Source: JAFMIT01 sp049421205
Lineage (GTDB): Bacteria > Actinomycetota > Actinomycetes > S36-B12 > UBA5976
DNA: 41,738 nt
Direction of reading: 5' to 3'
NCBI GenBank assembly: GCA_049421205.1
Contig: JBMSMQ010000007.1
Location: forward strand, 1 to 41,738
The notes below the pieces were generated by a model. It was not told the origin of the DNA. It made no database searches and saw only the letters and a program-made list of their open reading frames with translations. The position numbers and the translations under genes are program-made. Shown one piece after another: positions 40,889 to 41,738 of this stretch (positions are counted from its first letter, which is position 1; every line of letters starts with the position of its first letter).

Positions 40889-41738
40889 ATGACCAACGAG
40901 ATGCCCCGCGAACTATCCGAGAACCAACCTCCAGAATGGCAAGGTAAACCTGAGACTCCAAGACCACTGCCAACTCCAGAGGTATCCCCTTCGAAAGTGG
41001 CGGTAGCAAGGCTCGATTTTGGGGGTCTACTCTCCCGAATTTGGGATCTACTGAAGTCAGATTGGCGTGGGCATTTTGCTTGGGGCTTCTTAGTATCTGC
41101 CGCTTTCGCGATGATTGCCCTACTGTTTGTTTCCTTCGGGGTGCAAAATCTTTCAGATGACGCGTGGGCGCTGCTCAATGGCCAAACACTTCAAATTTCT
41201 GAGGAACCAACAACTGAAGAACTTGAAGCCCTGCTTCAAGTAGTACTCGAAGTCTTCTCTCTTGTCGGCTGGATACTTCCAGCACTTGTCTTTGGACAAC
41301 TCATCATTGTTGGGCTTTCAACTAAGCGAGCGATGAATCACAACCGGTATGCGGCAAATGTGCAGAGTATTCCCTGGGTCAAGCTCATTACCGCGAATCT
41401 CGCGGTAACCTTGATTTTGATTGTGATGTATGCGCCGATGCTCGTGGCGTTCATAACAAACCAAGTCGCGCTTGGTGTCTTATTGCTACTGACTGCATTC
41501 GTGTTTTCGATTTGGTTCGGAATTGGAATTATTCTCTTGACTCCAGTGGTATTCGATTTAGGCCTTGGTGGAATTCAAGCAGTGAGAGCAACTCTTTCAC
41601 GTGCAAAAGGACACCGACTGATGATTGTTGGGATGAGTCTTTTGATTGGCATCTTAGGTTCACTTCTTGCAAGCACACTCACCCAGTTTTTGAGCCTGCT
41701 TCCAAATACAAGTGAAGCGCTGTGGTATTTCGTTGTCA
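40889..41738 (+). CDS. Multi-pass membrane protein, partial (cut by the right edge)
   Basis: At least 283 residues, no stop before the edge. A Pro-rich, hydrophilic N-terminus (about 1-50) is followed by at least five hydrophobic segments (about 64-85, 120-142, 165-190, 192-220, 245-268). The order of helices with the pattern FDLGLGGIQAVRATLSRAKGH near 223-243 resembles membrane proteins that gather subunits or lipid-linked enzymes, but I do not recognise a family. Its place divergent to mtrA suggests an envelope function or control by MtrA; this is inference. Confidence 0.75.
   Translation, partial: MTNEMPRELSENQPPEWQGKPETPRPLPTPEVSPSKVAVARLDFGGLLSRIWDLLKSDWRGHFAWGFLVSAAFAMIALLFVSFGVQNLSDDAWALLNGQTLQISEEPTTEELEALLQVVLEVFSLVGWILPALVFGQLIIVGLSTKRAMNHNRYAANVQSIPWVKLITANLAVTLILIVMYAPMLVAFITNQVALGVLLLLTAFVFSIWFGIGIILLTPVVFDLGLGGIQAVRATLSRAKGHRLMIVGMSLLIGILGSLLASTLTQFLSLLPNTSEALWYFVV

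Noticed and set aside
1..41738. CRISPR array, insertion sequence, prophage or transferred island
   Set aside because: No regularly spaced direct repeats, transposase, integrase or terminal repeats were seen; base use looks even across the window by eye, and the genes are mainly ordinary chromosomal ones.

Overview
The window looks like a stretch of a gene-dense, streamlined actinobacterial chromosome. The actinobacterial signs are an mtrA-mtrB-lpqB cell-envelope module, small DUF3039 and DUF3618 proteins, a ~1535-residue NAD-glutamate dehydrogenase, and a tmRNA whose tag reads AESKRTDFALAA. Base composition is clearly below 50% GC by eye, genes almost touch, and operons are joined by ATGA, TTGA or TAATG overlaps. 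This would fit a small-genome planktonic actinobacterium such as the acI/Nanopelagicales type; that placement is inference. I see no insertion sequence, phage, CRISPR array or gene-free stretch longer than about 300 bases.

Layout. 1-175: a canonical Flp pilin, cut by the left edge. 319-1701: ACT-domain malic enzyme. 1.7-8.4 kb: three secreted proteases in a row (a metzincin with four IPT/TIG repeats, then two related subtilases with fibronectin-like tails). 8.4-9.4 kb: TauE-type permease and a DUF3618 protein. 9.45-9.61 kb: two tandem tRNA-Leu genes. 9.6-11.8 kb: murI-rph-rdgB operon. 11.8-14.8 kb: cysteine-desulfurase-like enzyme and a PBP4-type DD-peptidase. 14.8-16.1 kb: argF and DUF3039. 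16.1-17.5 kb: DoxX, tmRNA and smpB. 17.6-20.4 kb: ftsE-ftsX-M23 hydrolase. 20.5-21.6 kb: prfB. 21.6-25.2 kb: a compact Tad pilus operon including a 52-residue gene. 25.3-29.9 kb: glutamate dehydrogenase. 30.0-30.7 kb: hemolysin III-type membrane protein. 30.7-35.8 kb: ilvC, ilvN, ilvB with an attenuator and leader peptide, and ilvD. 35.8-36.9 kb: LuxR-type regulator and a short hibernation factor. 37.0-40.8 kb: lpqB-mtrB-mtrA. 40.9 kb to the right edge: a membrane protein, cut.

How parts work together. FtsEX with the M23 enzyme, MurI, the DD-peptidase and MtrAB-LpqB all concern building and splitting the cell wall. Tad genes and Flp make a pilus. SmpB, tmRNA, RF2 and HPF manage ribosomes. The ilv genes supply branched-chain amino acids, while malic enzyme and glutamate dehydrogenase join carbon and nitrogen metabolism; with the secreted proteases this suggests growth on external peptides (inference).

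Two genome-scale patterns stand out. First, many genes have a TANNNT box exactly six bases before an ATG or GTG and no Shine-Dalgarno sequence, which implies leaderless mRNAs; this also decides some starts, for example argF. Second, all three convergent protein-gene junctions interlock their stop codons in exactly four bases (CTAA, CTAA, TTAG), and each has a strong hairpin just beyond the 5' end of one of the two genes, so antisense 3' ends are expected.
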